Source of the DNA: DASYFG01 sp036498565
Lineage (GTDB): Bacteria; Bacillota; Bacilli; Lactobacillales; Lactobacillaceae
NCBI GenBank assembly: GCA_036498565.1
Contig: DASYFG010000002.1
Coordinates: forward strand, 62,001 to 126,000
DNA: 64,000 nucleotides
Direction: 5' to 3'
The stretch's first letter is position 1, and each line of letters starts with the position of its first letter. Below are positions 16,197-24,639 of this stretch, in pieces. A program made the translations under genes and the position numbers. The notes under the pieces were generated by a model, which saw only the letters and a program-made list of their open reading frames with translations, was not told the DNA's origin and did no database searches.

Positions 16197-16546
16197 GTTT
16201 GATTTTACGATTAGCTGTAAACATGATTCTATTCGTGTTTTTATCACAAGTATTTAGTGGCGGTTTTCACGTGCAAAGCTGGCCAACCGCGTTGCTTGCA
16301 GCGATTGTGTTAGCCGTTTTGAATGCTTTAGTGAAACCGATTTTGTTGATTTTAACGTTGCCGATTACGGTGGTGACGCTGGGCTTGTTTATGGTGGTGA
16401 TTAACGCGTTGATGTTAGAATTAACCGCAACGTTAGTCCACGGTTTCGCTTTTGCAAGCTTTGGTTGGGCAATGGTGATTGCTTTGTTGGTATCGTTAGC
16501 CAACATGGCAATTTCGTCAAATATTACCGTAGAACGAATTAGGTAA
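16193..16546 (+). CDS. YvlD-type (phage holin 4 superfamily) membrane protein
   Basis: 117 aa with four hydrophobic helices. The internal NALVKPILLILTLPITVVTLGLF segment is typical of the YvlD family. Despite the family name it is a chromosomal envelope protein, usually next to pspC. It overlaps the PspC gene by four bases and ends 4 bp before hprK. Confidence 0.85.
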   Translation: MSLILRLAVNMILFVFLSQVFSGGFHVQSWPTALLAAIVLAVLNALVKPILLILTLPITVVTLGLFMVVINALMLELTATLVHGFAFASFGWAMVIALLVSLANMAISSNITVERIR

Positions 16547-16550
16547 ACAC

Positions 16551-17525
16551 ATGGCAAAAAAGAAAGTGGTCACCGTACGTGACTTAATTGAAAATACGCG
16601 CTTAGAAGTGGCATTTGGCGCTGATTATATCAATCGGCCGATTGTTACGTCAGACATTAGTCGGCCAAGTTTGGAAATGACGGGTTATTTTGATTATTAT
16701 GCACCTGAGCGCGTGCAGTTAATCGGGATTACAGAAACGTCCTTTGTCAAGCGCATGACGGCGCCGGAACGCAAAATCATTTTCCGGAAAATGGCGCAAG
16801 CAGACACACCAGCTTTTGTTGTGTCAACGGGGTTGGATATTCCGTTGGAATTGCAAGAAGTTGCCGCTGAAATGCAAATTCCGATTTTGACATCGCGTTT
16901 GACGTCTTCGCGCATTTTGTCCAACATGAGTTATTATTTGGACGCGCAGTTGGCTGAACGCAAGTCCGTACACGGCGTTTTGATCGATGTGCACGGACTT
17001 GGAGTTCTGTTGACGGGCGATGCCGGCATCGGCAAAACTGAAACGGCGTTGGAATTGATTCAACAAGGCAAAGCGCGTTTGGTGGCGGATGATCGCGTGG
17101 ATATTTACCAACAAGACGAAGAACGTTTGATTGGGGAACCAAGCATGGTTTTGCAAAACTTGATGGAAGTGCGCGGTGTGGGCATTATTGACGTCCAACA
17201 AGTCTACGGCGCGATTGCCGTGCGCACGCATGCGACCGTCACGCTCAATATTCATTTATCAAACGCGACGATCGGCGAAGGCGGCTTTGACCGTTTAGGC
17301 ACCCAAGGCGACACGTTAAAAGTGCTTGATGTGGAAATTCCACGCATGGTCATTCCCGTCACGCCTGGGCGTAACACGGCCAGTGTTGTTGACGCAGCCG
17401 CATTGAAATTCCGCACGCAAAACATGGGCTACGATGCGTTGAAAACTTTGGAAGAACGTATGACAACTCAAATGGTGGAAAATGCCGATGATATTCCACC
17501 GCAAATTCATGAATTAAGAAAGTAG
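16551..17525 (+). CDS. hprK: HPr kinase/phosphorylase
   Basis: 324 aa bifunctional enzyme that phosphorylates HPr at Ser46 (ATP) and removes it with phosphate, controlling carbon catabolite repression through CcpA. The N-terminal domain spans ~1-130. The P-loop is GDAGIGKTE (usual GDSGIGKSE). The HPrK signature GVGIIDVQQVYG and the C-terminal TPGRNTA region follow. The Shine-Dalgarno is modest (TTAGG). In most lactobacilli lgt comes next; here a structured element and gpsA follow instead. Confidence 0.93.
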   Translation: MAKKKVVTVRDLIENTRLEVAFGADYINRPIVTSDISRPSLEMTGYFDYYAPERVQLIGITETSFVKRMTAPERKIIFRKMAQADTPAFVVSTGLDIPLELQEVAAEMQIPILTSRLTSSRILSNMSYYLDAQLAERKSVHGVLIDVHGLGVLLTGDAGIGKTETALELIQQGKARLVADDRVDIYQQDEERLIGEPSMVLQNLMEVRGVGIIDVQQVYGAIAVRTHATVTLNIHLSNATIGEGGFDRLGTQGDTLKVLDVEIPRMVIPVTPGRNTASVVDAAALKFRTQNMGYDALKTLEERMTTQMVENADDIPPQIHELRK

Positions 17526-17665
17526 GAAACGTGCTCCAGGATTCGGAATGCGACGGTGTAAGCCATTGCCACGCAAAATCACGTTGTGATTTCACGCGTC
17601 AACCACTTACACGATGCATCCCGTTTCGGCAAAAGCCGAAACCATCCTTGCGCACTCTAATCATA
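17523..17665 (+). ncRNA. Structured RNA element between the Shine-Dalgarno and start codon of gpsA (copy 2)
   Basis: TAGGAAAC (17523-17530) is followed by a multi-stem fold ending ten bases before the ATG. The outer stem is GTGC/GCAC (17531-17534/17652-17655). Stem 2 is AGGAT/ATCCT (17538-17542/17644-17648). Stem 3 is GTGTAAG/CTTACAC (17556-17562/17606-17612). Hairpin 4 is AAATCAC-GTT-GTGATTT (17576-17592). Hairpin 5 is GTTTCGGC-AAAA-GCCGAAAC (17623-17642). The same stem order with different bases occurs at nagB. When folded, about 13 bases separate the Shine-Dalgarno from the ATG. Confidence 0.7.
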
Positions 17666-18679
17666 ATGACAAAATTAGCAGTCTTAGGCGCCGGTTCTTG
17701 GGGAACGGCTTTGGCACATGTTGCTGCACTAAAAACAACCAACGACGTACGCATTTGGTCGCATAACGCTAACCAAGTTGCCGAAATCAACCAACGTCAC
17801 ACCAATGCGAAATACCTGCCTAATGCCACATTAAGTGATAACTTAGTTGCTTATGCAGACATGGCTGAAGCCGTTGCGGGGGTAGATGTGGTCCTGAGCG
17901 TCGTACCCACGAAAGCTACGCGCGAAGTTGCGCGCCAATTAGCCGATATTTTGGCCGAACAAGCGCACACCGTTATTATCGCGCATGCGACAAAGGGCCT
18001 AGAACAAGGGACTTTCAAGCACGTATCAGAAATGTTAGCCGAAGAAATTCCAGCGCATAATCGCGCAGCGATTGTGGTGATTTCCGGACCATCTCATGCT
18101 GAAGATGTTGTGAAAAACGACATCACGGCCGTTTCGGTAGCCAGTGACATCGAAGCCGCCGCGCAAGTGGTGCAAGAAACCTTTGCTTATGGTTACTTCC
18201 GGCCTTACTTAAACCATGATTTGTATGGCTCAGAATTGGTTGCTGCTTTGAAAAACATTATGGCTATTGGTTCGGGTGCTTTGACGGGCTTGGGCTACGG
18301 CGATAATGCCAAAGCAGCTTTGCTGACGCGCGGTTTGGCAGAAATGATGCGTTTGGGCGAAGTGCTTGGTGTGCCGGGCTCAACTTTTGTTGGTTTAGCC
18401 GGAATTGGGGATTTGATTGTGACGGGGATGTCACCAAACTCCCGTAATTACCGCGCGGGCCAACAATTGGGTGAAGGCAAAACTTTGTCAGAAGTCCAAA
18501 CTGACATGGGCATGGTAATTGAAGGCGTTGGTACAACAAAAGCCGTGCACGAATTGGCTTTGGCCAAAAACGTGGATATGCCAATCACGGCTGCCATTTA
18601 TCGTGTTTTGTATGAAGAGCAACCGTTGGTGGAAGCGATTACAAGTTTGATGACGCGTGATTTGAAAGCTGAAGACTAA
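17666..18679 (+). CDS. gpsA: NAD(P)H-dependent glycerol-3-phosphate dehydrogenase
   Basis: 337 aa enzyme that reduces dihydroxyacetone phosphate to sn-glycerol-3-phosphate for phospholipid synthesis. The nucleotide site LGAGSWGTALA is at residues ~6-16. NAD-site and catalytic regions include ISGPSHAEDV, GSELVAALKNIMAIG and GLAGIGDLIVTG. The family begins at MTKLAVLG, so I place the start at 17666. There is no Shine-Dalgarno just before it; the nearest one lies 138 bases upstream, across a folded element. A GTG at 17531 would add 45 residues in frame, but those residues are cysteine/basic-rich and unlike GpsA. Confidence 0.92.
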   Translation: MTKLAVLGAGSWGTALAHVAALKTTNDVRIWSHNANQVAEINQRHTNAKYLPNATLSDNLVAYADMAEAVAGVDVVLSVVPTKATREVARQLADILAEQAHTVIIAHATKGLEQGTFKHVSEMLAEEIPAHNRAAIVVISGPSHAEDVVKNDITAVSVASDIEAAAQVVQETFAYGYFRPYLNHDLYGSELVAALKNIMAIGSGALTGLGYGDNAKAALLTRGLAEMMRLGEVLGVPGSTFVGLAGIGDLIVTGMSPNSRNYRAGQQLGEGKTLSEVQTDMGMVIEGVGTTKAVHELALAKNVDMPITAAIYRVLYEEQPLVEAITSLMTRDLKAED

Positions 18680-18690
18680 ACCGTTATAAT
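18662..18690 (+). promoter_or_regulatory. Promoter of galU
   Basis: TTGAAA (18662-18667) and TATAAT (18685-18690), 17-bp spacer, overlapping the end of gpsA. Confidence 0.72.
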
Positions 18691-18736
18691 ACAATTATCA
18701 AACGAAAATCTCTTGAAGAGATAAAGGAGTTGACTC

Positions 18737-19612
18737 ATGAAACCTGTACGTAAAGCGATTATTCCAGCTGCTGGATTGGGAACGCGCTTCTTACCAGCGA
18801 CAAAAGCATTGGCAAAAGAAATGTTGCCAATTGTCGACACGCCAACGATTGAATATATTGTGCGTGAAGCCATTGAATCTGGCATTGAAGAAATTGTCAT
18901 TGTTGACGGAAAGTCAAAGCGTTCAATTGAAGATCACTTTGACTCAAACCCTGAATTGGAAAACAACTTGCGTGAAAAAGGCAAGGACGCTTTGTTGAAA
19001 ATTGTTGAAGAAACAACCGACATCAACTTGTACTTCATCCGCCAAAGTCACCCAAACGGCTTGGGAGATGCCGTTTTGACGGCCAAAGCATTTATCGGCG
19101 ACGAACCATTCGTGGTGTTGTTGGGTGATGATTTGATGACGGACGAAGTGCCTTTGACAAAGCAATTGATTGACCGTTACAACGAAACTGGTGAATCAAC
19201 GTTGGCCGTGACGAAAGTGCCACACGACGAAGTTTCCGCTTACGGTGTGATTGATCCAGCCGCTAAGGTGACTGATGGTTTGTACCGCGTGAAGACATTC
19301 GTTGAAAAGCCAGCTGTTGACGAAGCACCTTCTGATTTGGCGATTATCGGTCGTTACTTGTTGACGCCTGAAATCTTTGAAGAATTGGAAAACACACCTT
19401 TGGGAAAGGGTGGCGAATTGCAATTGACAGACGCCATCGATTCTTTGAACAACCGTCAACACGTTTATGCCCACGAGTTTAAGGGGAAGCGCTTTGACGT
19501 TGGTTCAAAAATTGGTTTCTTGACAACCAACATTGAATTTGGTTTGGAACACCCAGAAACTGCTGAAGGTTTGAAGGCTTATATCAAAGATTTGGCGGCG
19601 AAGTTAGATTAA
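18737..19612 (+). CDS. galU: UTP-glucose-1-phosphate uridylyltransferase
   Basis: 291 aa enzyme making UDP-glucose for glycolipids, exopolysaccharide and galactose use. The N-terminal nucleotide-binding motif is AAGLGTRFLPATKALAKEMLP; VEKPAVDEAPS and GKRFDVGSKIGF are also typical. It has AAGGAG and its own promoter. It works with the phosphoglucomutase encoded 1.2 kb downstream. Confidence 0.95.
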   Translation: MKPVRKAIIPAAGLGTRFLPATKALAKEMLPIVDTPTIEYIVREAIESGIEEIVIVDGKSKRSIEDHFDSNPELENNLREKGKDALLKIVEETTDINLYFIRQSHPNGLGDAVLTAKAFIGDEPFVVLLGDDLMTDEVPLTKQLIDRYNETGESTLAVTKVPHDEVSAYGVIDPAAKVTDGLYRVKTFVEKPAVDEAPSDLAIIGRYLLTPEIFEELENTPLGKGGELQLTDAIDSLNNRQHVYAHEFKGKRFDVGSKIGFLTTNIEFGLEHPETAEGLKAYIKDLAAKLD

Positions 19613-19618
19613 TTTATG

Positions 19619-19675
19619 CAATTGCTGATAGAAACCACACGTCTTTGTGGAACTTCTGTCAGCAATTTTTGCATC
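19619..19675 (+). terminator. Terminator after galU
   Basis: ATTGCTGA/TCAGCAAT outer stem with an inner CCACA/TGTGG hairpin, followed by T5. Confidence 0.75.
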
Positions 19676-19694
19676 ATAAGGACAAACCGCGTCC

Positions 19695-19723
19695 TTGCCG
19701 AAAAGGGGCTGCGGGTGTACAAT
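19695..19723 (+). promoter_or_regulatory. Promoter of trxB
   Basis: TTGCCG (19695-19700) and TACAAT (19718-19723) with a 17-bp spacer. Confidence 0.65.
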
Positions 19724-19755
19724 GAATTAACAAAAAGTAAGGAGGTCGTCATCAA

Positions 19756-20694
19756 ATGAAGCAGTATGACGTGATTATTATTGGAGCGGGACCAGCCGGC
19801 ATGACGGCGGCAACGTACACTTCACGTGCCGATTTGTCGACCTTGATGTTGGATCGTGGTATTTACGGTGGGCAAATGATGAACACCGCTGATATTGAAA
19901 ACTATCCTGGTTTTGATAATGTCCAAGGGCCAGATTTGGCGGAAAAAATGTACCAATCATCACAACAATTTGGTGCAGAATACGGCTTTGGCACGGTGCA
20001 AAGTGTTGAAGACCGGGGCGCGGTTAAATATGTGAAGACGGACATGGACGAATATGAAGCCAAAGCCGTGATTATTGCAACGGGTGCTGAACACGTGCAT
20101 TTGGGCCGTGACGGCGAAGAAGCTTACCAAGGACGCGGCGTGTCTTACTGTGCGGTTTGTGATGGCGCATTTTTCCGTGGCGAAGATTTGGTCGTTGTTG
20201 GTGGCGGTGATTCAGCCGTTGAAGAAGGCATGTATTTGACGCAATTGGCTAAGTCGGTGACCGTTGTTCACCGCCGAGAAGCTTTGCGTGCACAAAAGAT
20301 TTTGCAAGATCGTGCTTTTAAAAACGACAAAATGAACTTCATGTGGAATACAGAAGTCGTCGACGTTTTGGGTGATGATAACAAAGTCACTGGCGTGCAA
20401 GTGCGTGATGTGAACACCGGCGAAGAACAAACGATTGATGCTGGTGGGATTTTCATTTATGTTGGGATGAAGCCTAATACGGCTGAATTCCAAAATTTGC
20501 CAATCTTGGATGAAGAAGGTTGGGTCGTGACTAATCACAAGATGGAAACGGCCATTCCGGGGATTTTTGCGATTGGAGATGTCCGTGGTGGGCAACTTCG
20601 TCAAGTCGCAACGGCTGTTGGTGACGGTGCTTGGGCCGGTCAATACGCCTACGAATACATTGCAGCTTTGGATGCTGCAGCCGTAACTGAATAA
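19756..20694 (+). CDS. trxB: Thioredoxin-disulfide reductase
   Basis: 312 aa flavoprotein that passes electrons from NADPH to thioredoxin. The FAD motif GAGPAGMTAA is at ~10-19, the redox pair C132-AVC-C135 in YCAVCDGAF, the NADPH motif GGGDSAVEEG near 153, and GDVRGGQLRQ near the C-terminus. GGAGG precedes the start. It has its own promoter and terminator. Confidence 0.95.
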   Translation: MKQYDVIIIGAGPAGMTAATYTSRADLSTLMLDRGIYGGQMMNTADIENYPGFDNVQGPDLAEKMYQSSQQFGAEYGFGTVQSVEDRGAVKYVKTDMDEYEAKAVIIATGAEHVHLGRDGEEAYQGRGVSYCAVCDGAFFRGEDLVVVGGGDSAVEEGMYLTQLAKSVTVVHRREALRAQKILQDRAFKNDKMNFMWNTEVVDVLGDDNKVTGVQVRDVNTGEEQTIDAGGIFIYVGMKPNTAEFQNLPILDEEGWVVTNHKMETAIPGIFAIGDVRGGQLRQVATAVGDGAWAGQYAYEYIAALDAAAVTE

Positions 20695-20696
20695 CG

Positions 20697-20726
20697 TTAA
20701 GCATGTCATTTGGCATGCTTTTTTTA
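20697..20726 (+). terminator. Terminator after trxB
   Basis: AAGCATG/CATGCTT stem and T7. Confidence 0.88.
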
Positions 20727-20805
20727 TAATTTTTGTAAAGATGACAGCGGTTTCATGGGAAATATGCTATGATAAAGCTAATAATTTAACGTGAGGAATG
20801 ATCAC

Positions 20806-22500
20806 ATGAGTTGGCAACAAACTTTGAATAACTGGCAAAATGCAGCTTTGCCACAAGATTTAAAAACAGAATTGGATGCGTTGACACCAGCGCAACAAGA
20901 AGATGCGTTCTATCAAAATTTGAGTTTTGGTACGGCGGGCATGCGTGGTATTTTGGGCGTGGGCACGAATCGCATGAACATTTTTACAGTGCGTCAAGTG
21001 ACGGAAGCTTTGGCACGTTACATTGATTCTTTGGGCGCAGACGCGCAGGCTCAAGGTGTGGTGATTAGTTATGATTCGCGTCATTTTTCACCAGAATTTT
21101 CACAAGAAGCCGCGCGGGTTTTGAGTGCACATGGCATTCGCGTTTACTTGTTTAGCTCTTTGCGTCCAACGCCGGAATTGTCATTTGCGGTGCGTGATTT
21201 CAAAGCGGCGGCTGGGATTATGATGACTGCTAGTCACAATCCAAAAGAATACAACGGTTACAAAGTTTACGGCCCTGACGGTGGTCAAATGGCGCCTGAT
21301 GCGGTGAAAGTCGTGGTTGACGAATTACCAAACGTGGATCCATTTGCCGTTGTGGTAGATGAAACGGACGCGCATGTGACATTGGTTGATGCGCAAGTGG
21401 ATGCCAAATATTTGGCGGAATTGACGGCGGTGACGGTGGATCGTGATTTGATTGCGCGCGAGGGGGCGGATTTGAAGTTGGTCTTCACGCCTTTGCACGG
21501 AACGGGTCAATTCATTGGTGAAAAAGCTTTGCAACAAGCCGGCTTTACTAATTACACGATTGTCAAGGAACAAGCCGTGATTGACGGTGATTTCCCAACG
21601 GTCTCAAAGCCAAACCCAGAAGAAGCCGACGCTTTGGCAATGGCGATTGATTATGCCAAGCGCGAAGGGGCGGATGTCGTGATTGGCACGGATCCAGATG
21701 CGGATCGGATGGGCGCTGCGGTGCGTTTGGCGGACGGTAGCTACCAAGTTTTGAGTGGGAACCAAATTGCTGGTATTTTGGTGAATTATTTGTTGACCGC
21801 TAAGCAAACCACGAACACACTGCCTGAAAATGGGGCGATTGTGACGTCAATTGTGTCATCACGTTTTGCTTCAGCGATTGCGCAAAGCTTTGGGGTGACA
21901 ACGTTTGACGTGTTGACAGGCTTTAAGTACATTGCGGAGACGATTGAAAAGTTTGAAGCGACGGGTTCACACGAATTCTTATTTGGTTTTGAAGAGAGTT
22001 TTGGTTACTTGGTGAAGCCGTTTGCGCATGACAAAGACGCAATTCAAGCGCTGATTTTGTTTGCGGAAGTGGCGGCTTATTACAAGTCGCTTGATCAAAG
22101 TGTCGCCGATGGTTTGAATGAATTGTACGCAAAGTTTGGTTACTTTGCGGAAAAAACCATTAGTTTGAGTTTTGACGGTGTGCACGGCGCTGAAGAAATG
22201 GCGGCTGTGACTGCTGGCTTGCGCGCAGAGACACCAACAGCAATTGGTGGCGAAGCGATTGCGACGGTACAAGATTTCAGTACGAGTCAAGAAATCACAG
22301 ACGGCGTGACGACGACTTTGGCACAACCAAAAGCCGATGTGATCAAATACTGGTTGGCGGATGGCTCATGGGTAGCGGTTCGACCTTCTGGAACAGAACC
22401 AAAGTTGAAATTGTATGTCGGCGTCAAGGCCGACAGCCAAGCAGCCGCTGATGACAAATTGGCCGCAATCGAAACAGATTTGCGTGGTTTGGTGAAGTAA
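20806..22500 (+). CDS. pgm: Alpha-phosphoglucomutase (phosphohexomutase family)
   Basis: 564 aa enzyme interconverting glucose-1- and glucose-6-phosphate. The active serine S143 lies in TASHNP. The metal loop GTDPDADRMG and the sugar-phosphate loop RPSGTEPKLK are present. The start at 20806 (MSWQQ) has GAGGA seven bases upstream; a GTG five codons earlier is rejected. The genes for galU and pgm close by supply UDP-glucose. Length fits the alpha-PGM/PMM class. Confidence 0.93.
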   Translation: MSWQQTLNNWQNAALPQDLKTELDALTPAQQEDAFYQNLSFGTAGMRGILGVGTNRMNIFTVRQVTEALARYIDSLGADAQAQGVVISYDSRHFSPEFSQEAARVLSAHGIRVYLFSSLRPTPELSFAVRDFKAAAGIMMTASHNPKEYNGYKVYGPDGGQMAPDAVKVVVDELPNVDPFAVVVDETDAHVTLVDAQVDAKYLAELTAVTVDRDLIAREGADLKLVFTPLHGTGQFIGEKALQQAGFTNYTIVKEQAVIDGDFPTVSKPNPEEADALAMAIDYAKREGADVVIGTDPDADRMGAAVRLADGSYQVLSGNQIAGILVNYLLTAKQTTNTLPENGAIVTSIVSSRFASAIAQSFGVTTFDVLTGFKYIAETIEKFEATGSHEFLFGFEESFGYLVKPFAHDKDAIQALILFAEVAAYYKSLDQSVADGLNELYAKFGYFAEKTISLSFDGVHGAEEMAAVTAGLRAETPTAIGGEAIATVQDFSTSQEITDGVTTTLAQPKADVIKYWLADGSWVAVRPSGTEPKLKLYVGVKADSQAAADDKLAAIETDLRGLVK

Positions 22501-22523
22501 GTTTGGGCGTGACATACACATTT

Positions 22524-22549
22524 AAAAGGTAGCTGTGGCTGCCTTTTTG
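22524..22549 (+). terminator. Terminator after pgm
   Basis: AAAGGTAGC-TGTG-GCTGCCTTT stem followed by T run. Confidence 0.82.
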
Positions 22550-22569
22550 TGAATAGAGGAGGTTTATTT

Positions 22570-23208
22570 ATGGGGATGCATCAATATTTTTTGGGCATGA
22601 ATCAGCTAGAAATGATTCAACGAGCGCCGGGATTTTTCAAATATCAACCGCACTCTGTGGCGGCACATTCTTGGAAAGTGACACAGTTTGCGCAGTTTTT
22701 GGCCGATGTTGAAGAACAAAACGGCGCTCAAATCGACTGGAAAGCGCTGTACGAAAAGGCGTTGAACCACGATTACACCGAGCGTTTTGTCGGTGACATC
22801 AAAACGCCGGTGAAATACGCGACTGCGACGTTGCGCTCGATGCTTGCGGACGTGGAAGATTCGATGACGGAAAGTTTTATCCGCAGTGAAATTCCCGAAG
22901 CGTTCCAAGCCGCGTACGAACGGCGTTTGGGCGAAGGCAAAGACGATAGTTTGGAAGGGCAATTATTAGCGGTTGCCGACAAAGTTGACTTGCTGTATGA
23001 AGCCTTTGGTGAACTGGAAAAGGCGAACCCAGAACCAGTTTTTGTGGCGATTTTCCAAAGTAGTTTAGAAGCGCTGGCTGCGTATCAAAATTTGGCCAGC
23101 GTCCAGTATTTTGCACGTGAAATTTTGCCGGAATTGTTCCGCACTGATTTTTTGAAGCGTGATGAGTTGCAAAGTTTAGCGACGAGTTTGTTAGGGAATC
23201 CTGCTTAG
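22570..23208 (+). CDS. HD-domain hydrolase (YfbR-like 5'-nucleotidase)
   Basis: 212 aa HD-superfamily phosphohydrolase. The metal ligands are AHSW (His) and NHDYTERFVGD (HD), with a later acidic residue in VADKVDLLYEA. This pattern matches YfbR-type 5'-deoxynucleotidases, which remove phosphate from dNMPs in the cytoplasm; substrate assignment here is by resemblance only. The start at 22570 has GAGGAGG upstream. Confidence 0.78.
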   Translation: MGMHQYFLGMNQLEMIQRAPGFFKYQPHSVAAHSWKVTQFAQFLADVEEQNGAQIDWKALYEKALNHDYTERFVGDIKTPVKYATATLRSMLADVEDSMTESFIRSEIPEAFQAAYERRLGEGKDDSLEGQLLAVADKVDLLYEAFGELEKANPEPVFVAIFQSSLEALAAYQNLASVQYFAREILPELFRTDFLKRDELQSLATSLLGNPA

Positions 23209-23222
23209 TGCGGGATTTTTTT
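23196..23222 (+). terminator. Terminator after the HD hydrolase gene
   Basis: AATCCTGC-TTAGT-GCGGGATT with T run; it overlaps the last codons of the gene. Confidence 0.82.
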
Positions 23223-23228
23223 GTTGAC

Positions 23229-23260
23229 TTGACATGGGTCTTAAGGCATAGGTTTATAAT
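23229..23260 (+). promoter_or_regulatory. MerR-type promoter with a 20-bp spacer
   Basis: TTGACA (23229-23234) and TATAAT (23255-23260) are 20 bp apart, longer than the usual 17 bp, with an imperfect dyad centred on CTTAAG in the spacer. MerR-family activators untwist such over-long promoters, so the following gene is probably autoregulated. Confidence 0.7.
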
Positions 23261-23287
23261 AGTAATGATCCTGCAGGAGGAAATAAA

Positions 23288-23683
23288 ATGAACGTTCATG
23301 AAGTTGCAAAAGTAGTTGATCTTACCGTTGATGCCGTGAAGTATTATGAAAAAATGGGAATGATCGCGCCAGTTCCTAGAAATGATAATGGTTATCGCAA
23401 TTACGGTCAGCCACAGATTAATCAGTTAATTTTTGTTAAAAAATTAAGACGTGGTGGTTTGCGAATTGACACAATTAAAAAATACATGGCGCTCTACATT
23501 GCCGATCGGGTGGGCACACACGATGAGCGACGAGCGTTATTGCACAAAGAATATCGACTTTTAACAGAAAAAATTAATGAGTTGAACGAAACGCGCGAAG
23601 TATTAGCCGATAAATTACAGAATTACTATCGCGTCGAAAATTTAGAGGATACTTTGCTGATAGACGAAAAAGGAGAAAAATGA
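23288..23683 (+). CDS. MerR-family transcriptional regulator
   Basis: 131 aa. The N-terminal winged helix (MNVHEVAKVVDLTVDAVKYY) and helical dimer region (~75-120) are typical of the AdhR-like MerR group, with no metal-binding cysteines. AGGAGG precedes the start. It overlaps the SDR gene, its presumed target. The codons are AT-rich (TTA and CTT for leucine), unlike neighbouring core genes, which suggests later acquisition. Confidence 0.88.
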   Translation: MNVHEVAKVVDLTVDAVKYYEKMGMIAPVPRNDNGYRNYGQPQINQLIFVKKLRRGGLRIDTIKKYMALYIADRVGTHDERRALLHKEYRLLTEKINELNETREVLADKLQNYYRVENLEDTLLIDEKGEK

Positions 23684-24534
23684 TGAAAGATCAAGTATGG
23701 TTAGTTACCGGTAGTTCCACTGGATTTGGTCGTAAATTAGTTGAGGAACTAATTGCGCAAGGCATTAAAGTTGTTGCAACAGCTCGTAAAGTTGAAACTT
23801 TAGACACTTTACCCTCGACTTCAGAAACAAAAATTTTAAAGCTTAAACTAGATGTCACCAATCATGATGACGTAACAAACGTTGTTTCAAAGGCAATTAA
23901 TTATTTTGGTCATCTTGATGTACTAGTTAATAATGCTGGTTATGGTTACGCTGGTGCGATTGAAGAATCTGATGAAAATGCTGTTAGAGAAATGTTTGAA
24001 ACTAATTTTTGGGGTGTGTCTGATATGACACGAGCAGTGCTACCATATTTTCGTGAACAAAAAGCGGGACGCATTTTAAATATCACATCAATTGGTGGAC
24101 TGGTTGGTGTACCGACGTTTGGCTACTATAACGCAACCAAGTTTGCGGTCGAAGGTTTTGCCAATGCTTTGTCTCAAGAAGTGAAGCCGCTTGGTATTCA
24201 AATTACAAATGTTGAACCAGGTCCTTTCCGAACAGATTGGGCTGGTCGTTCAATGACGGGTTCAGTTCATGCTATTGCTGATTATGAAACAACCGCTCAT
24301 GCGCAACGGGAGATGACAAATCAACGATCTGGACAACAAGACGGCTCGCCAGAGTTGGCTGCGAAAGCGATGGTTAAATTAGCGCAATTGGATGAACAAC
24401 CTTTGCATTTTGTAGCAGGAATTAATGCTTATGAGCGTGCAACCAATGCTTTAGAAGGAACGCTTTCAGAATTCAAGAAGTTTAAAGCAGATGCAACGCA
24501 TTTGAATTATGGTGATGAAGATTATTGGCAATAA
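23683..24534 (+). CDS. Short-chain dehydrogenase/reductase
   Basis: 283 aa classical SDR. The nucleotide motif is VTGSSTGFG, NNAGYG follows, the catalytic serine is in NITSIGG, and the Tyr-Lys pair is in YNATKFA. The substrate is unknown. Two ATGs overlap the merR stop; the second (23683) has better spacing from AGGAG. In this gene pair the SDR probably detoxifies an aldehyde or ketone sensed by the MerR protein. Confidence 0.88.
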   Translation: MKDQVWLVTGSSTGFGRKLVEELIAQGIKVVATARKVETLDTLPSTSETKILKLKLDVTNHDDVTNVVSKAINYFGHLDVLVNNAGYGYAGAIEESDENAVREMFETNFWGVSDMTRAVLPYFREQKAGRILNITSIGGLVGVPTFGYYNATKFAVEGFANALSQEVKPLGIQITNVEPGPFRTDWAGRSMTGSVHAIADYETTAHAQREMTNQRSGQQDGSPELAAKAMVKLAQLDEQPLHFVAGINAYERATNALEGTLSEFKKFKADATHLNYGDEDYWQ

Positions 24535-24538
24535 ATAG

Positions 24539-24572
24539 TTAAAAAGTTGGGTACGATGCTATCCAACTTTTT
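24539..24572 (+). terminator. Terminator after the SDR gene
   Basis: AAAAGTTGG/CCAACTTTT stem with T run. Confidence 0.8.
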
Positions 24573-24586
24573 ATTTTATTTATTTA

Positions 24587-24612
24587 CGAACAGATGTTCT
24601 TTTTGGTATAAT
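24587..24612 (+). promoter_or_regulatory. LexA (SOS) box and promoter of uvrB
   Basis: CGAACAGATGTTCT (24587-24600) fits the Gram-positive LexA/DinR consensus CGAACRNRYGTTYC closely. It lies just upstream of the -10 TATAAT (24607-24612), so LexA binding would block the promoter. Confidence 0.82.
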
Positions 24613-24639
24613 AAATATACGATAAAAAGAGGGACTATT

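Noticed and set aside
17531..17665. 45-codon N-terminal extension of GpsA from a GTG start
   Set aside because: GpsA proteins begin at MTKLAV-like sequence, the extension is unlike any GpsA, and the same stretch folds like the nagB element where the frame is broken. Kept as an alternative in the findings.
24547..24639. 31-codon extension of UvrB
   Set aside because: It would run through the LexA box and promoter; the family start and GAGGGA fit 24640.
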